Assembly: GCF_024585265.1 (NCBI RefSeq)
Contig: NZ_CP036533.1
Location: 2,489,001-2,553,000, forward strand
Origin: Bradyrhizobium sp. WBAH42
GTDB lineage: Bacteria; Pseudomonadota; Alphaproteobacteria; Rhizobiales; Xanthobacteraceae
Reading direction: 5' to 3'
DNA length: 64,000 nt
Positions 1-8,689 of this stretch are shown piece after piece. The number at the start of each line of letters is the position of its first letter. The first letter of the stretch is position 1. The notes beneath the pieces were generated by a model. It saw nothing but the letters and a program-made list of their open reading frames with translations. It was not told the DNA's origin and searched no databases. The position numbers and the translations under genes were made by a program.

Positions 1-21
1 CCAAGGTATTCGATCGATCCC

Positions 22-897
22 ATGAAGATTCGCAAAGCTGTATTCCCCGTCGCCGGCCTCGGCACCCGCGTTCTGCCTGCCACCAAGGCAATGCCGAAGG
101 AAATGCTGACCATCGTCGACAAGCCCCTGATCCAGTACGTCTATGACGAGGCGAAGGAAGCCGGCATCGAGCACTTCGTCTTCGTCACCGGCCGCAACAA
201 GGCTGTCATCGAGGATCATTTCGACCGGATGTTCGAGCTCGACGCGACGCTGGCCGCACGCGGCAAGAAAGCCGAGCAGGACATCCTGGCGCAGAACCAG
301 CCGGAAGCCGGCGCGGTCAGCTTCACCCGGCAGCAGGCGCCGCTCGGCCTCGGCCACGCGGTCTGGTGCGCGCGCGACATCGTCGGCAACGAGCCGTTCG
401 CCGTGGTGCTGCCGGACGAGCTCGTGCTCAATACGCCGGGCTGCCTGAAGCAGATGATCGAGATGGCGTCCTCGCTCGGCGAAAAATCCAATCTGGTCGC
501 GGTCGAGGCGGTGCCCGATCATCTGACCCACCAATACGGCATCTGCGGCGTCGGCAAGCGCAACGGCAAAATGTTCGAGGTCGACGGCATGGTCGAGAAG
601 CCGGCCAAGGGCACGGCGCCGTCCAACCTCTCGATCACCGGCCGCTACATCCTGCAGCCGGAGATCTTCAAGATCCTGGAGACCCAGGAGCGCGGCGCCG
701 GCGGCGAGATCCAGCTCACCGACGCCATGATCGGGCTTGCCAAGACGCAGAAATTCTACGGCGTCGAGTTCGAGGGCGAGCGCCATGATTGCGGCTCCAA
801 GCCCGGCTTCCTGCGCGCCAACATCGCCTACGGCTTGAAGCGCCCGGAATTGCGCGACGGCCTGATCGCCGAGATGAAGAAGTATCTGGGGCAGTAG
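22..897 (+). CDS. galU: UTP--glucose-1-phosphate uridylyltransferase
   Basis: This 291-residue protein matches GalU over its full length. It makes UDP-glucose from UTP and glucose-1-phosphate in the cytoplasm and so feeds exopolysaccharide, LPS and cyclic glucan synthesis. The N-terminus carries the nucleotidyltransferase signature (FPVAGLGTRVLPATKAMPKE), followed by the GalU-typical QAPLGLGHAVWCAR and the VEKP segment near residue 193. The ATG at 22 is the natural start because the glycine-rich loop begins about nine residues later. Only 21 bases precede it, so its promoter lies outside the window. The gene stands alone and is followed by a palindromic repeat. Confidence 0.95.
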   Translation: MKIRKAVFPVAGLGTRVLPATKAMPKEMLTIVDKPLIQYVYDEAKEAGIEHFVFVTGRNKAVIEDHFDRMFELDATLAARGKKAEQDILAQNQPEAGAVSFTRQQAPLGLGHAVWCARDIVGNEPFAVVLPDELVLNTPGCLKQMIEMASSLGEKSNLVAVEAVPDHLTHQYGICGVGKRNGKMFEVDGMVEKPAKGTAPSNLSITGRYILQPEIFKILETQERGAGGEIQLTDAMIGLAKTQKFYGVEFEGERHDCGSKPGFLRANIAYGLKRPELRDGLIAEMKKYLGQ

Positions 898-917
898 CCG
901 CCGCAATCTCTCTGCTC

Positions 918-1001
918 GTCATTGCGAGGAGCGAAGCGACGAAGCAATCCAGGCTACCTCCGCGGAGACGATCTGGATTGCTTCGCTTCGCTCGCAATGA
1001 C
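918..1001. repeat. Intergenic palindromic repeat, family A (copy 1)
   Basis: An imperfect inverted repeat whose ends read GTCATTGCGAG and CTCGCAATGAC, with internal arms GCAATCCAG/CTGGATTGC. A second copy lies at 10984-11061. It fills the gap between convergent galU and the diguanylate cyclase and could act as a bidirectional transcript end, though it has no T-run. Confidence 0.8.
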
Positions 1002-1018
1002 TGCGAGAGAACAGCGCC

Positions 1019-2515
1019 TCACGCCACCAGCGACAGCTGCGGCAGGCTCGCCACCACCGACTGGTTGCGCCCGCCGGCCTTGGCGGCGTAGAGCGCCTTG
1101 TCGGCGGCGGCAACCAGCAGCGCCCAGTCCATGCCGGCGGCGGGGACGAGGCTGGCGATGCCGCAGGACACCGTCGACATCGCCTGATCGTCGGACCAGC
1201 CCTGCACCTTGAGGCGGATCGTCTCCGCCACCTTGAAGGCATCGGCGGCCGAGGTGTTCGGCAGCAGCACGGCGAATTCCTCGCCGCCATAGCGCGCCGC
1301 GCAGTCGCCGGCGCGGCTCACCGAATCGGAAATGCAGATGGCGATGCCGACCAGCACCTGGTCGCCGGCCTGATGGCCGAAGGTGTCGTTGTAGGCCTTG
1401 AAATGATCGGCATCGATCATGAGCAGCGCGATCGGCGCCTTCTGGCGCATGGCGCGCCGCCATTCGACGTCGATGACGGAATCGAACTTGCGGCGGTTCT
1501 TCAGGCCCGTGAGCGCGTCCGTCGTCGCCAACTCCTCGAGCTTGCGCTCGGCCTCGGCGCGCCGGCCGATTTCGCGCGCGAGCACGAGCGTCGATCCCAG
1601 CACGAACAGTGCGAGCGCCAGCACCACGGCGCCGATGCGGATCGCCTCCTTCTGCCAGAGCGCGAACACCGCGGCCAAAGGCTTGCCGGCGACCACGAAC
1701 AGCGGACCATTGTTCTTGCTGCGGACATAGAGTCGCGGCGTCGGATCGACCGGGCCCTGTCCCGAATAGGAGGCGCCGACCCTGAGATTGTCGGCCTTCC
1801 AGTTCTGGCGGTCGTTCAGGTTCGTGCCGATGACGTCGAGATCGAATGGCCGCCGCATGATGATGGTGCGGTCGCGCTTGAGCACGGTGATGGTGTCGTC
1901 GGGGTCGAGGTTGAGCCGATCGAACAATTCGTGGAAATAGCTGAAGCGGATCGAGCCGGCGACGACGCCCATGAAGCCGCCGTCCGCGTCGCTGATGCGC
2001 CGGCTCAGCACGATCGAGTAGGCGCCGCGAAACAGCATGGGACGGCTGATGAACAGCTCCGCGCCGGGATTGTCCCGGTGAACCCTGAAATAGTCTTCCT
2101 CGCTGCGGTCCTCCGGCAGCGGATCGAGCGTGGAGGCGTCGATGGTCAGCCGGCCCTCGGCGTCGAACACCTGGATGGCGCCGAAATGCCTGGCGGTGGT
2201 TGCGTGGTCGAACAGGATCAGGTGACGAATCGGCTTCGAGACCGTCGCCAGCTCGGGCAGCAGCATGTTGCTGGCGACCGCCTTCAGCGACAAATCGTAG
2301 ATCTCGACGTTGCGGCTGACGTCGGACTCGATCGTGGTCGCAAGGTTTTCCAGCGTCTGGCGGGCGAGCGCCTCCTCGCCGCGGCGCATGTCGAGCATGA
2401 CGTTGACGCAAATGGCGGAAAAGCCGATCACCGTCACCACGGACGAGATGATCAGCAGCTTCGCCGAAATCCGCCACGGCCGGCGGGCCGCAACGTCGCG
2501 CCATCCAGAGAACAT
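1019..2515 (-). CDS. Membrane diguanylate cyclase (dCache-GGDEF)
   Basis: This 498-residue protein has a transmembrane segment at about residues 15-35, an extracytoplasmic double-Cache-like sensor of about 250 residues, a second transmembrane segment near residue 300, and a C-terminal GGDEF domain. The catalytic motif is intact as GGEEF, with the substrate-side sequence DADHFKAYNDTFGHQAGD. An RxxD inhibitory site (RAGD) sits five residues before GGEEF, so active cyclic-di-GMP synthesis with product inhibition is expected. I chose the ATG at 2515 over an in-frame start at 2587 because a clear AGGAG lies just upstream of it. The ligand of the sensor cannot be told. Its neighbour at 3051-5927 probably degrades the same messenger. 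Confidence 0.9.
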   Translation of the reverse strand: MFSGWRDVAARRPWRISAKLLIISSVVTVIGFSAICVNVMLDMRRGEEALARQTLENLATTIESDVSRNVEIYDLSLKAVASNMLLPELATVSKPIRHLILFDHATTARHFGAIQVFDAEGRLTIDASTLDPLPEDRSEEDYFRVHRDNPGAELFISRPMLFRGAYSIVLSRRISDADGGFMGVVAGSIRFSYFHELFDRLNLDPDDTITVLKRDRTIIMRRPFDLDVIGTNLNDRQNWKADNLRVGASYSGQGPVDPTPRLYVRSKNNGPLFVVAGKPLAAVFALWQKEAIRIGAVVLALALFVLGSTLVLAREIGRRAEAERKLEELATTDALTGLKNRRKFDSVIDVEWRRAMRQKAPIALLMIDADHFKAYNDTFGHQAGDQVLVGIAICISDSVSRAGDCAARYGGEEFAVLLPNTSAADAFKVAETIRLKVQGWSDDQAMSTVSCGIASLVPAAGMDWALLVAAADKALYAAKAGGRNQSVVASLPQLSLVA

Positions 2516-2661
2516 TGTTCGCTCCTGTCCATAGTGGATGCGCCCGAAAGCTTGCGTAGTGTTTAAGCCGCGACGGCGCTGCTGCAATGAGTTAAGAATC
2601 GGTTTATGCGGCTGACGGTTTTGAGCAGGCCTGATCTTCGGCCCCGGACGAGAGGACGAGT

Positions 2662-2925
2662 GTGAACGACTACGATGCGTTGCGCGATTATCTGCTGCGG
2701 CAGAAGCAGGAGGAGCTCGTGCTGAGCTTCGAGCAGATCGAGGAGATCATCGGCGCGGCGCTGCCGCGCGCGGCCCAGCGTGCCTCATGGTGGGACAGCC
2801 TGCGCAGCCCCGACATCCAGATGCCGCAACGCGAAGCCTGCCTCGCCGCCGGCTTCGTGGCAACGCGCATGCCGGACGGCCAGAGCGTAAGGTTCAGGAA
2901 GCAGAAGGGTGAGCGGCGGCGATAG
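2662..2925 (+). CDS. Small conserved hypothetical protein (DUF7662-like)
   Basis: This 87-residue cytoplasmic protein starts with GTG. The N-terminus (YDALRDYLLRQ, then LSFEQIEEIIG and LPRAA, then WW) resembles a family of short proteins, recalled as DUF7662, in which a small helical unit is followed by a strand-rich end. No function is known to me. It is flanked by two genes on the opposite strand (cyclase upstream and GGDEF-EAL downstream), with a palindromic repeat just past its stop. It has no signal peptide or membrane segment. The family call is from memory of the pattern and needs a profile search. Confidence 0.7.
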   Translation: MNDYDALRDYLLRQKQEELVLSFEQIEEIIGAALPRAAQRASWWDSLRSPDIQMPQREACLAAGFVATRMPDGQSVRFRKQKGERRR

Positions 2926-2930
2926 TATCG

Positions 2931-3022
2931 TAGGGTGGGCAAAGCGAAGCGTGCTCACCACTGCTGCTGCCGTGGTGCAAGGATGGTGGGCACGGCGCAA
3001 GTGCGCCTTTGCCCACCCTACG
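2931..3022. repeat. Intergenic palindromic repeat, family D (copy 1)
   Basis: Inverted repeat with ends AGGGTGGGCAAAG and CTTTGCCCACCCTA and inner GTGCTCACCA/GGTGGGCAC arms. It occupies the whole gap between two convergent genes. The second copy is at 8508-8597. Confidence 0.8.
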
Positions 3023-3050
3023 ATATCTCCAGGGGAGGGTAAGAGAGCAA

Positions 3051-5927
3051 TCAGCTCGCCGCTTCCAGCCGCACTTCCGTAAGCAGCCGCATCGCCGCGT
3101 CCGCGTCCATCGGCTCGCCGAAGGCAAAGCCTTGCGCGTATTCGCAGCCCATCTGGTAGAGCTCGACGGCGTCCGAATCCGTCTCGGCGCCTTCGGCGAC
3201 GACGTCCATGCCGAGATCGTGGGCGAGCGCGATGATCGACTTCAGGATCACGGGGCGGGTGCCGCGGCTGGTGGTGCGCACGAAGGACTGGTCGATCTTG
3301 ATGGTGTCGAACGGGAAGCGCTGCAGATAGGCCAGCGAGGAATGGCCGGTGCCGAAATCGTCGAGCGACAGCCCGGTGCCGAGCTCGCGGATCCGGGTCA
3401 GCATCTGGGCTGCGTGCTCCGGATTCTCCATCACCAGCGATTCCGTCAGCTCGAGCTTGAGCGTGCCGCGCGCCACCGAGGAGCGCGACAGCACGGTGCG
3501 GATGTCGTGGATCAAATCGTGGCGCAGCAGCTGCCGTGACGAGACGTTGACGGAGGCGAAGATCGGCTCGCGCGAGCGCATCGCGCGTTGCCACACCGAA
3601 AGCTGCTTGGCGGTCTGGTCGAGCACGAACATGCCGAGGTCGACGATCAGGCCGGTCTCTTCCGCAATCGAGATGAACTCCGAGGGCGCCATGCGTCCGA
3701 GCTTCGGATGATCCCAGCGCGCCAGCGCCTCGAAGCCGGCGACGGATCGATCCTCGAGCCGCACGATCGGCTGGTACAGGATCGTGATCTCCTGGCGCTC
3801 GATGGCGCGCCGCAATTCGCTCTCCAGCGTCAGGCGGTCGGTCTTCCGCGCGCGCATCGCCGGCTTGTAGACGTCGATGCGGTCGCCGCCGATGCGCTTG
3901 GAATGATACATCGCCAGCTCGGCATCCTTGATGATCTCGTCCGTGAGCTGGGTTTGCGGATCGGACAGCGCGAGGCCGATCGACGCGGTGAGGAAGATCT
4001 CGCGGTCGTTGAAGGCGATCGGCGCGCGGATGGTCTTGCGGATGGTTTCGGCAAAAGCGGTGATGCGCGCCGGGTCCTGCTCCGACAGCAGGATCAGGCC
4101 GAACTGGTCGCCGGCCATCCGGGCCAGCGTGTCCTGCGGCTTCAGGATGCGGGTGAGGCGGCGCGCCAAAGTGAGCAGGATGGAATCGCCGACCGCAATC
4201 CCGACGGAATCGTTGACCTGCTTGAAGCGGTCGAGGTCGATCACCATCAGCGTCGGCCGCAGCGTCGGCATGGTCTTGGCGAAATGCGCGACCGCATTCA
4301 GCCGGTCCATGAATAGCTTGCGGTTGGGCAGGCCGGTGAGATTGTCATGCACGGAATCGTGCAGCAGGCGTTCCTCGGCATTGCGCAGCTCGGTGACGTC
4401 GGTGAGCGTGCCGACCACGCGCGAGACCTCGCCGTCCGAGCCGACCACCGGGCGCGCTTTCAGCGCGAACCACATGAAGTGGCCGTCCGGGGTGCGCAGG
4501 CGGAAATCCTGCACCAGGCGGCCGCGGCGCTGGTCGAGCACGCTGTCGAGCGCGGCGCGGAAACGGTCCTGGTCGAGCGGATGCAGCACCTCGAGCCAGG
4601 AGGCGGCGGGCCCTTCCAGCGTGCCCCGCTTCAGTCCCAGCAGGGCTTCGGTCTCGGGGCTGGTGAACACCTTGTCGGCCGAGACGTCCCAGTCCCAGAT
4701 CAGGTCGCCGGAGCCGGCCAGCGCCAGGGCGCGCCGCTCGATGTCGGAGACGACGCCGGTGCTGGCGCCGCCGCCGGCAAAGGCGTGCTGCATCACCGTG
4801 AAGCCGATCAGCATCACGATCAGCACGAGGCCGCCGAGCAGGGCAGGGCCGACGATGTCGTTGGTGACGGAGCCCGCGACCGTCATGCCGGCCGCCACCA
4901 CCCAGACCACCAGGAGGAACCAGGTCGGGATCAAGAGCACGGCGCGGTCGAAGCCGTGGGTGGAGAGATAGACGATCAGCGCGAAGCCGGCGAAGGCGAT
5001 CAGCACCAGCGAGATGCGCGCGATGCCGGAGGCCACTGCCGGATCGAACAGGGCGAGCGCCACCAGCGAGCCGAGGAAGGCGAGCCAGCCGACCGTGATG
5101 TGCGAATAGCGCACGTGCCAGCGGCTGAGATTGAGATAGGCGAACAGGAACACCAAGAGCGTCGCCGCCAGGATCGCCTCACCCGCCGCGCGCCAGATGC
5201 GCTCGGCGTTGTTCGACATGTCGAGCACCTTGCCCCAGAAGCCGAAATCGACGCCGATATAGACCAGCACCGCCCAGGCCAGCGCTGCCGCGGCCGGGAA
5301 CATGATGCTGCCCTTCACCACGAACAGGATGGTCAGCACCAGTGCGAGCAAGCCGGAGATGCCGATCACGATGCCCTGGTACAGCGTGAACGAGTTGACC
5401 TTGTCCTTGTAGGCTTCCGGCTCCCACAGATAGAGCTGCGGCAGCTTGTCGGTGCGCAGCTCCGCGACGAAGGTGACGACGGCGCCGGGGTCGAGCGTGA
5501 TGCGGAACACGTCGGCGGTGGCGCTTTCCTGCCGTTCCGGCCGGTCGCCGATCGAGGGCGTGATGGTCGCGATGCGCGACAGGCCGAGGTCGGGCCACAG
5601 CAATCCCGAAGAGACGATGCGGTAATGCGGGGCGACGATCAGGCGGTCGAGCTGGTCGTCGGTGTTGTTGGCGAGCGCGAACACCACCCAGTTCTGGCCG
5701 CCCTCCCGGGCGCGCACCTCGATGCGGCGGACGATGCCGTCGGTGCCGGGCGCGGTGGAAACCTGGATGCGATCGGCATCGCTGCGCTGATGCTCGAGCA
5801 CGCTGGTGAGGTCGATCGCGGGCGCGTCGCCACGGACGCTGACGGCGTCGAGCGCGCGCGCGGGATACGCGGCGACGAGAATCATGAGGCCCAGCGCGAT
5901 GGGCGCGAGGCACCTGATCAGACGCAA
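3051..5927 (-). CDS. 7TM-PAS-GGDEF-EAL cyclic-di-GMP signalling protein
   Basis: A 958-residue inner-membrane protein. A signal peptide (residues 1-25) is followed by an extracytoplasmic beta-rich region to about 180, seven or so membrane helices from about 185 to 385 (7TMR-DISM-like), a PAS domain at about 400-520, a GGDEF domain at about 530-695 and an EAL domain to the end. The GGDEF motif is degenerate (AGDQF), so this half should not synthesise cyclic-di-GMP and may bind GTP as a regulator. The EAL half keeps EALARW, ELTES, DDFGTG, KIDQ and EGAE, so phosphodiesterase activity is expected. It sits beside an apparently active cyclase (1019-2515). The ligand of the extracellular domain is unknown. 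Confidence 0.92.
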   Translation of the reverse strand: MRLIRCLAPIALGLMILVAAYPARALDAVSVRGDAPAIDLTSVLEHQRSDADRIQVSTAPGTDGIVRRIEVRAREGGQNWVVFALANNTDDQLDRLIVAPHYRIVSSGLLWPDLGLSRIATITPSIGDRPERQESATADVFRITLDPGAVVTFVAELRTDKLPQLYLWEPEAYKDKVNSFTLYQGIVIGISGLLALVLTILFVVKGSIMFPAAAALAWAVLVYIGVDFGFWGKVLDMSNNAERIWRAAGEAILAATLLVFLFAYLNLSRWHVRYSHITVGWLAFLGSLVALALFDPAVASGIARISLVLIAFAGFALIVYLSTHGFDRAVLLIPTWFLLVVWVVAAGMTVAGSVTNDIVGPALLGGLVLIVMLIGFTVMQHAFAGGGASTGVVSDIERRALALAGSGDLIWDWDVSADKVFTSPETEALLGLKRGTLEGPAASWLEVLHPLDQDRFRAALDSVLDQRRGRLVQDFRLRTPDGHFMWFALKARPVVGSDGEVSRVVGTLTDVTELRNAEERLLHDSVHDNLTGLPNRKLFMDRLNAVAHFAKTMPTLRPTLMVIDLDRFKQVNDSVGIAVGDSILLTLARRLTRILKPQDTLARMAGDQFGLILLSEQDPARITAFAETIRKTIRAPIAFNDREIFLTASIGLALSDPQTQLTDEIIKDAELAMYHSKRIGGDRIDVYKPAMRARKTDRLTLESELRRAIERQEITILYQPIVRLEDRSVAGFEALARWDHPKLGRMAPSEFISIAEETGLIVDLGMFVLDQTAKQLSVWQRAMRSREPIFASVNVSSRQLLRHDLIHDIRTVLSRSSVARGTLKLELTESLVMENPEHAAQMLTRIRELGTGLSLDDFGTGHSSLAYLQRFPFDTIKIDQSFVRTTSRGTRPVILKSIIALAHDLGMDVVAEGAETDSDAVELYQMGCEYAQGFAFGEPMDADAAMRLLTEVRLEAAS

Positions 5928-6080
5928 GGTCAGTTCTCCGCGTTCGACGCAAACTCGTCAGTGCAAGGCGAATCTAGAAGGCGATTTCAGACCGAACCGA
6001 TGTGGTTCGGTGCGTCGCGATAGATGCCACGAAAGCGAGGAAAATCAAAGGGTTTCCGGCTTGCCCTGTGGGCCGGTGGC

Positions 6081-7079
6081 CTAGGCCTCCAACACAATTT
6101 TGCCAATATGTGCGCTGGTTTCCATGCGCCGGTGGGCGTCTGCCGCCTTTTCCAGCGGGAAAGTGCTGTCCATCACCGGCTTGATGCGGCCTTCGCGCAA
6201 AAGCGGCATCACTTTCTGCTCGATCGCGGCCACCATCGCCGCCTTGTCCGCACTACTACGGGGGCGCAACGTCGAGCCGGTATGGGTCAGGCGCTTGACC
6301 ATGACCTTGGCGATGTTGACGCTGACCTTGGGGCCGTTGAGGGTCGCGATCTGGACGATGCGCCCGTCGACCGCGGCGGCATCATAGTTGCGGTCGACAT
6401 AGTCGCCGGCGACCATGTCGAGGATCAGGTTGACGCCGACGTTGTTGGTCTCCGCCTTGATCACGGCGACGAAGTCTTCGCTCTTGTAGTTGATGGCGCG
6501 GTCGGCCCCCAGCTTGAGGCAGGCATCGATCTTGTCCTGCGATCCCACGGTGACGAACACCTTCGCACCGAAGGCTTTGGCGAGCTGAATGGCCATGGTG
6601 CCGATGCCGGAGGAGCCGCCATGGATCAGCAGCGTCTCGCCGGCCTTGAGGCCGCCGCGCTCGAACACGTTGTGCCAGACCGTCATCAGGGTTTCCGGCA
6701 GCGCGCCGGCTTCCTTGATCGACAGCGCCGGCGGCACGCTCATCGCCTGGGCATCCTGCGCAATGCAGTACTGTGCATAGCCGCCGCCGGCGACGAGCGA
6801 CATCACCTTGTCGCCGACCTTGTGCCGCTTGGCATTGCTGCCGACCGCGACGACTTCGCCCGCGATCTCGAGGCCGGGCAGGTCGCTGGCGCCGGGCGGC
6901 GGCGGATAGGCGCCGGAGCGCTGCGCCACGTCGGGCCGGTTGACTCCGGCTGCCATCACCTTGACCAGGATCTCGTCGGGACCGGGCTGCGGAACGCTGC
7001 GTTGCTCCGGCACCAGCACCTCCGGCCCGCCGGGCTTGGAGATGGCGACCACGGTCATTTGCGCGGGCAGCTTGTCCAT
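6081..7079 (-). CDS. NAD(P)H quinone oxidoreductase (zinc-free MDR family)
   Basis: This 332-residue cytoplasmic enzyme belongs to the quinone oxidoreductase branch of the medium-chain dehydrogenase superfamily (PIG3/QOR type). The N-terminal GroES-like half contains the VNRPDVAQRSGAYPPPPGAS segment and no zinc-ligand cysteines. The nucleotide-binding loop appears as the GGSSGIGTMAIQLAK stretch near residue 150. It is expected to reduce quinones with NADPH; the true substrate cannot be read from sequence. It is divergent from the DUF1192 gene at 7198, and the order QOR, DUF1192, rcdA, rpmE is, as I recall it, conserved in Hyphomicrobiales. Confidence 0.9.
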   Translation of the reverse strand: MDKLPAQMTVVAISKPGGPEVLVPEQRSVPQPGPDEILVKVMAAGVNRPDVAQRSGAYPPPPGASDLPGLEIAGEVVAVGSNAKRHKVGDKVMSLVAGGGYAQYCIAQDAQAMSVPPALSIKEAGALPETLMTVWHNVFERGGLKAGETLLIHGGSSGIGTMAIQLAKAFGAKVFVTVGSQDKIDACLKLGADRAINYKSEDFVAVIKAETNNVGVNLILDMVAGDYVDRNYDAAAVDGRIVQIATLNGPKVSVNIAKVMVKRLTHTGSTLRPRSSADKAAMVAAIEQKVMPLLREGRIKPVMDSTFPLEKAADAHRRMETSAHIGKIVLEA

Positions 7080-7197
7080 GATGTGTCCTTGAGCAAAGGT
7101 GCGGGAGGAAACGAGGCCCTTGCTTAGCCAGCGCGGTGCAGGCTGGCAACCGCCTTAGGCCATGTGGTCCGGTCCGCGGACGAGAGGAGGAACGACG

Positions 7198-7389
7198 ATG
7201 CCGATGGAAGACGACGACCGCCCGCGCAAGAAGATCAGCCATGAGATTGGACAGGACCTCTCACTCTTGTCAGTGGAGGAACTGACCGAGCGTGTCGCGC
7301 TGCTCAAGACCGAGATCGCAAGACTGGAAGAAGCCGCCACCAAGAAGCGCGCCTCGCGCGATGCGGCGAACAGCATTTTCAAGTCGTAG
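7198..7389 (+). CDS. DUF1192 family small protein
   Basis: This 63-residue protein is charged at the N-terminus (DDDRPRKK) and then forms a helix with coiled-coil character (SVEELTERVALLKTEIARLEEAATKK), which is the DUF1192 pattern. I chose the ATG at 7198, the second base triplet after a strong GAGGAGG ribosome site, rather than an in-frame start at 7162. Function is unknown. In this lineage it travels with rcdA, so a role in cell cycle or envelope biology is possible but only inferred. Confidence 0.85.
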   Translation: MPMEDDDRPRKKISHEIGQDLSLLSVEELTERVALLKTEIARLEEAATKKRASRDAANSIFKS

Positions 7390-7445
7390 CAGTCGCCCCA
7401 CAACGACTGTCGTCCCGGACGCGTGGGCCGAACTTTCTCCGCCTC

Positions 7446-7600
7446 GTCATTCCGGGGCGGCGCGTCAGCGCCGAGCCCGGAATCCATAACCACAAGCCGT
7501 TGAAACTGGCAGGCGGGCCAATCCATCTTCCTGGGGCTATGGATTCTCAGATGCGCAATTGCGCATCGTAGCTCGCGACGTCGTCGCGCCCCGGAATGAC
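7446..7600. repeat. Intergenic palindromic repeat, family B (copy 1)
   Basis: Inverted repeat whose ends read GTCATTCCGGGG and CCCCGGAATGAC, with inner GAATCCATA and TATGGATTC arms. Other copies are at 19953-20054 and 23889-23988. It starts 57 bases after the DUF1192 stop. Confidence 0.8.
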
Positions 7601-7699
7601 GGCTGAAGATTGTTCCGCGCTTCATTCGGCCACTGGCCGACATGGCTAACGAAATCCCAAAAAATTAGCTCGTTTACTTCGGATTAAGCTTTCGGGTTT

Positions 7700-7808
7700 A
7701 TGACTGGAACTGTCCTCGTTTGGACACCGAGTGGCTCCTGTCCACTCTGTTTGACGCCTCCCTGTTATCAACTTTCAAAGCCGCCGGTCTCCGGCGGCTC
7801 TTTTTTTG
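7700..7808 (+). ncRNA. Candidate small RNA with three hairpins and a CUCCU loop
   Basis: No reading frame explains this stretch between DUF1192 and rcdA. Three hairpins follow each other: TGTCC/GGACA at 7711-7726, GAGTGG/CCACTC at 7729-7747 with the loop CTCCTGT, and a strong GC hairpin at 7779-7800 followed by seven T. Between the second and third hairpins lies unpaired GCCTCCC. A CUCCU loop complementary to ribosome-binding sites is a known feature of several alphaproteobacterial trans-acting small RNAs. The 5' end is a guess, as I could not identify a convincing promoter. It may already belong to a known Rfam family. Confidence 0.5.
7779..7808 (+). terminator. Rho-independent terminator
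   Basis: The stem AGCCGCCGG/CCGGCGGCT with a three-base loop is followed directly by TTTTTTT. It lies 390 bases after the DUF1192 stop and 170 bases before rcdA, so it most likely ends a separate short transcript (see the small RNA at 7700-7808). Confidence 0.85.
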
Positions 7809-7964
7809 CTTCCGCTCCCGCTGTCTAGCATCCCCGTCCGGTTGCATTCCGAAGGATTGACCCGCGGAAACCATATCCGCGCTTGTCACTGGACTCCGCC
7901 TCTCGCCCGCGCAATGATTTGTTCATCATAAGCCGGCGCCAAAGCCGGGCAGTCAAACAGTTGC

Positions 7965-7980
7965 GTAAGAGGCGTTAACC
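7965..7980 (+). promoter_or_regulatory. Possible CtrA half-sites before rcdA
   Basis: GTAA, six bases, then TTAACC directly abut the rcdA start codon. CtrA boxes are TTAA-N7-TTAA, so the spacing is one base short and the first half has a mismatch. rcdA is a CtrA target in Caulobacter, which is the main reason to list the site. Its position on the start codon would suit repression or a leaderless transcript better than ordinary activation. Confidence 0.25.
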
Positions 7981-8490
7981 ATGGAACGTTTGCAGGCCGA
8001 AGGCGCTCTCGTTCAGCTCAGCGAGCGATTCACCAATTCTGCGGCGTTCGGCAGCCTGTTCCGGGAGGGCATGGACCTCGTCGAGGAAACCGCCGCCTAT
8101 CTCGACGGCGCTGGCCGCGTCGAGGCCAAGGCGCTCGACCGCGCCGTCAGCCTCACCTACGCGACCGAGAGCATGCGCCTCACCACGCGTCTGATGCAGC
8201 TCGCCTCCTGGCTGCTGCTGCACCGCGCGGTGAAGGAAGGCGAGATGACGCTGAGCCAGGCCAACCGTGAGAAGACCAAGGTCAAGCTCACCGCCGCCGA
8301 TCCCGGCCCGGCCGACACCATCGAGAAGTTGCCCGCACAGCTTCAGGACCTGATCCATCGCTCGATGAGCCTGCAGACCCGTGTCCGCCGCCTCGACAGC
8401 ACGATCCATACCCCGCCGGCCGAGCAGGCCGCGATCGGCAATCCGCTGGTGCCGCACCTCAACGCGCTGAAGGCCGCGTTCGAGCGGTAG
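7981..8490 (+). CDS. rcdA: RcdA family regulator of CtrA degradation (DUF1465)
   Basis: This 169-residue, mostly helical cytoplasmic protein matches the DUF1465 family (N-terminal FTNSAAFGSLFREGMDLVEETAAYLDG pattern, then the long helix RAVSLTYATESMRLTTRLMQLASWLLLHRAV). In Caulobacter the family member RcdA is an adaptor that, with CpdR and PopA, helps ClpXP degrade the cell-cycle regulator CtrA; the Sinorhizobium homologue is essential. The C-terminal tail is less ordered, as in RcdA. The ATG at 7981 has no clear ribosome site, but TTAACC abuts it. Function in this organism is inferred from the family. Confidence 0.85.
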   Translation: MERLQAEGALVQLSERFTNSAAFGSLFREGMDLVEETAAYLDGAGRVEAKALDRAVSLTYATESMRLTTRLMQLASWLLLHRAVKEGEMTLSQANREKTKVKLTAADPGPADTIEKLPAQLQDLIHRSMSLQTRVRRLDSTIHTPPAEQAAIGNPLVPHLNALKAAFER

Positions 8491-8507
8491 GTCGCACCGG
8501 TGCCGTA

Positions 8508-8597
8508 AGGGTGGGCAAAGGCGCAAAGCGCCGTGCCCACCATCTCTCTCTTGGGATCACAATAGAGGTCGTGGGCACGCTTCGCTTTGCCCACCCT
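8508..8597. repeat. Intergenic palindromic repeat, family D (copy 2)
   Basis: Ends read AGGGTGGGCAAAG and CTTTGCCCACCCT with inner GTGCCCACC/GTGGGCACG arms, as in the copy at 2931-3022. It lies between the convergent rcdA and rpmE genes. Confidence 0.8.
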
Positions 8598-8630
8598 GCG
8601 AGTCCTCGGCCTTGGCCGACGACCGGCCCC

Positions 8631-8668
8631 AAAACAAAAACGCCCCCGGTCTCCCCGGGGGCGTTTTC
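8631..8668 (-). terminator. Terminator of rpmE, possibly bidirectional
   Basis: A nine-base stem CGCCCCCGG/CCGGGGGCG (8641-8649 with 8655-8663) is flanked by A-rich sequence on the left and TTTT on the right. On the minus strand it gives a U-rich tail just beyond the rpmE stop; on the plus strand it could also stop read-through from rcdA. Confidence 0.85.
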
Positions 8669-8689
8669 GTGTCCAGCCCTGCGGCCGGC

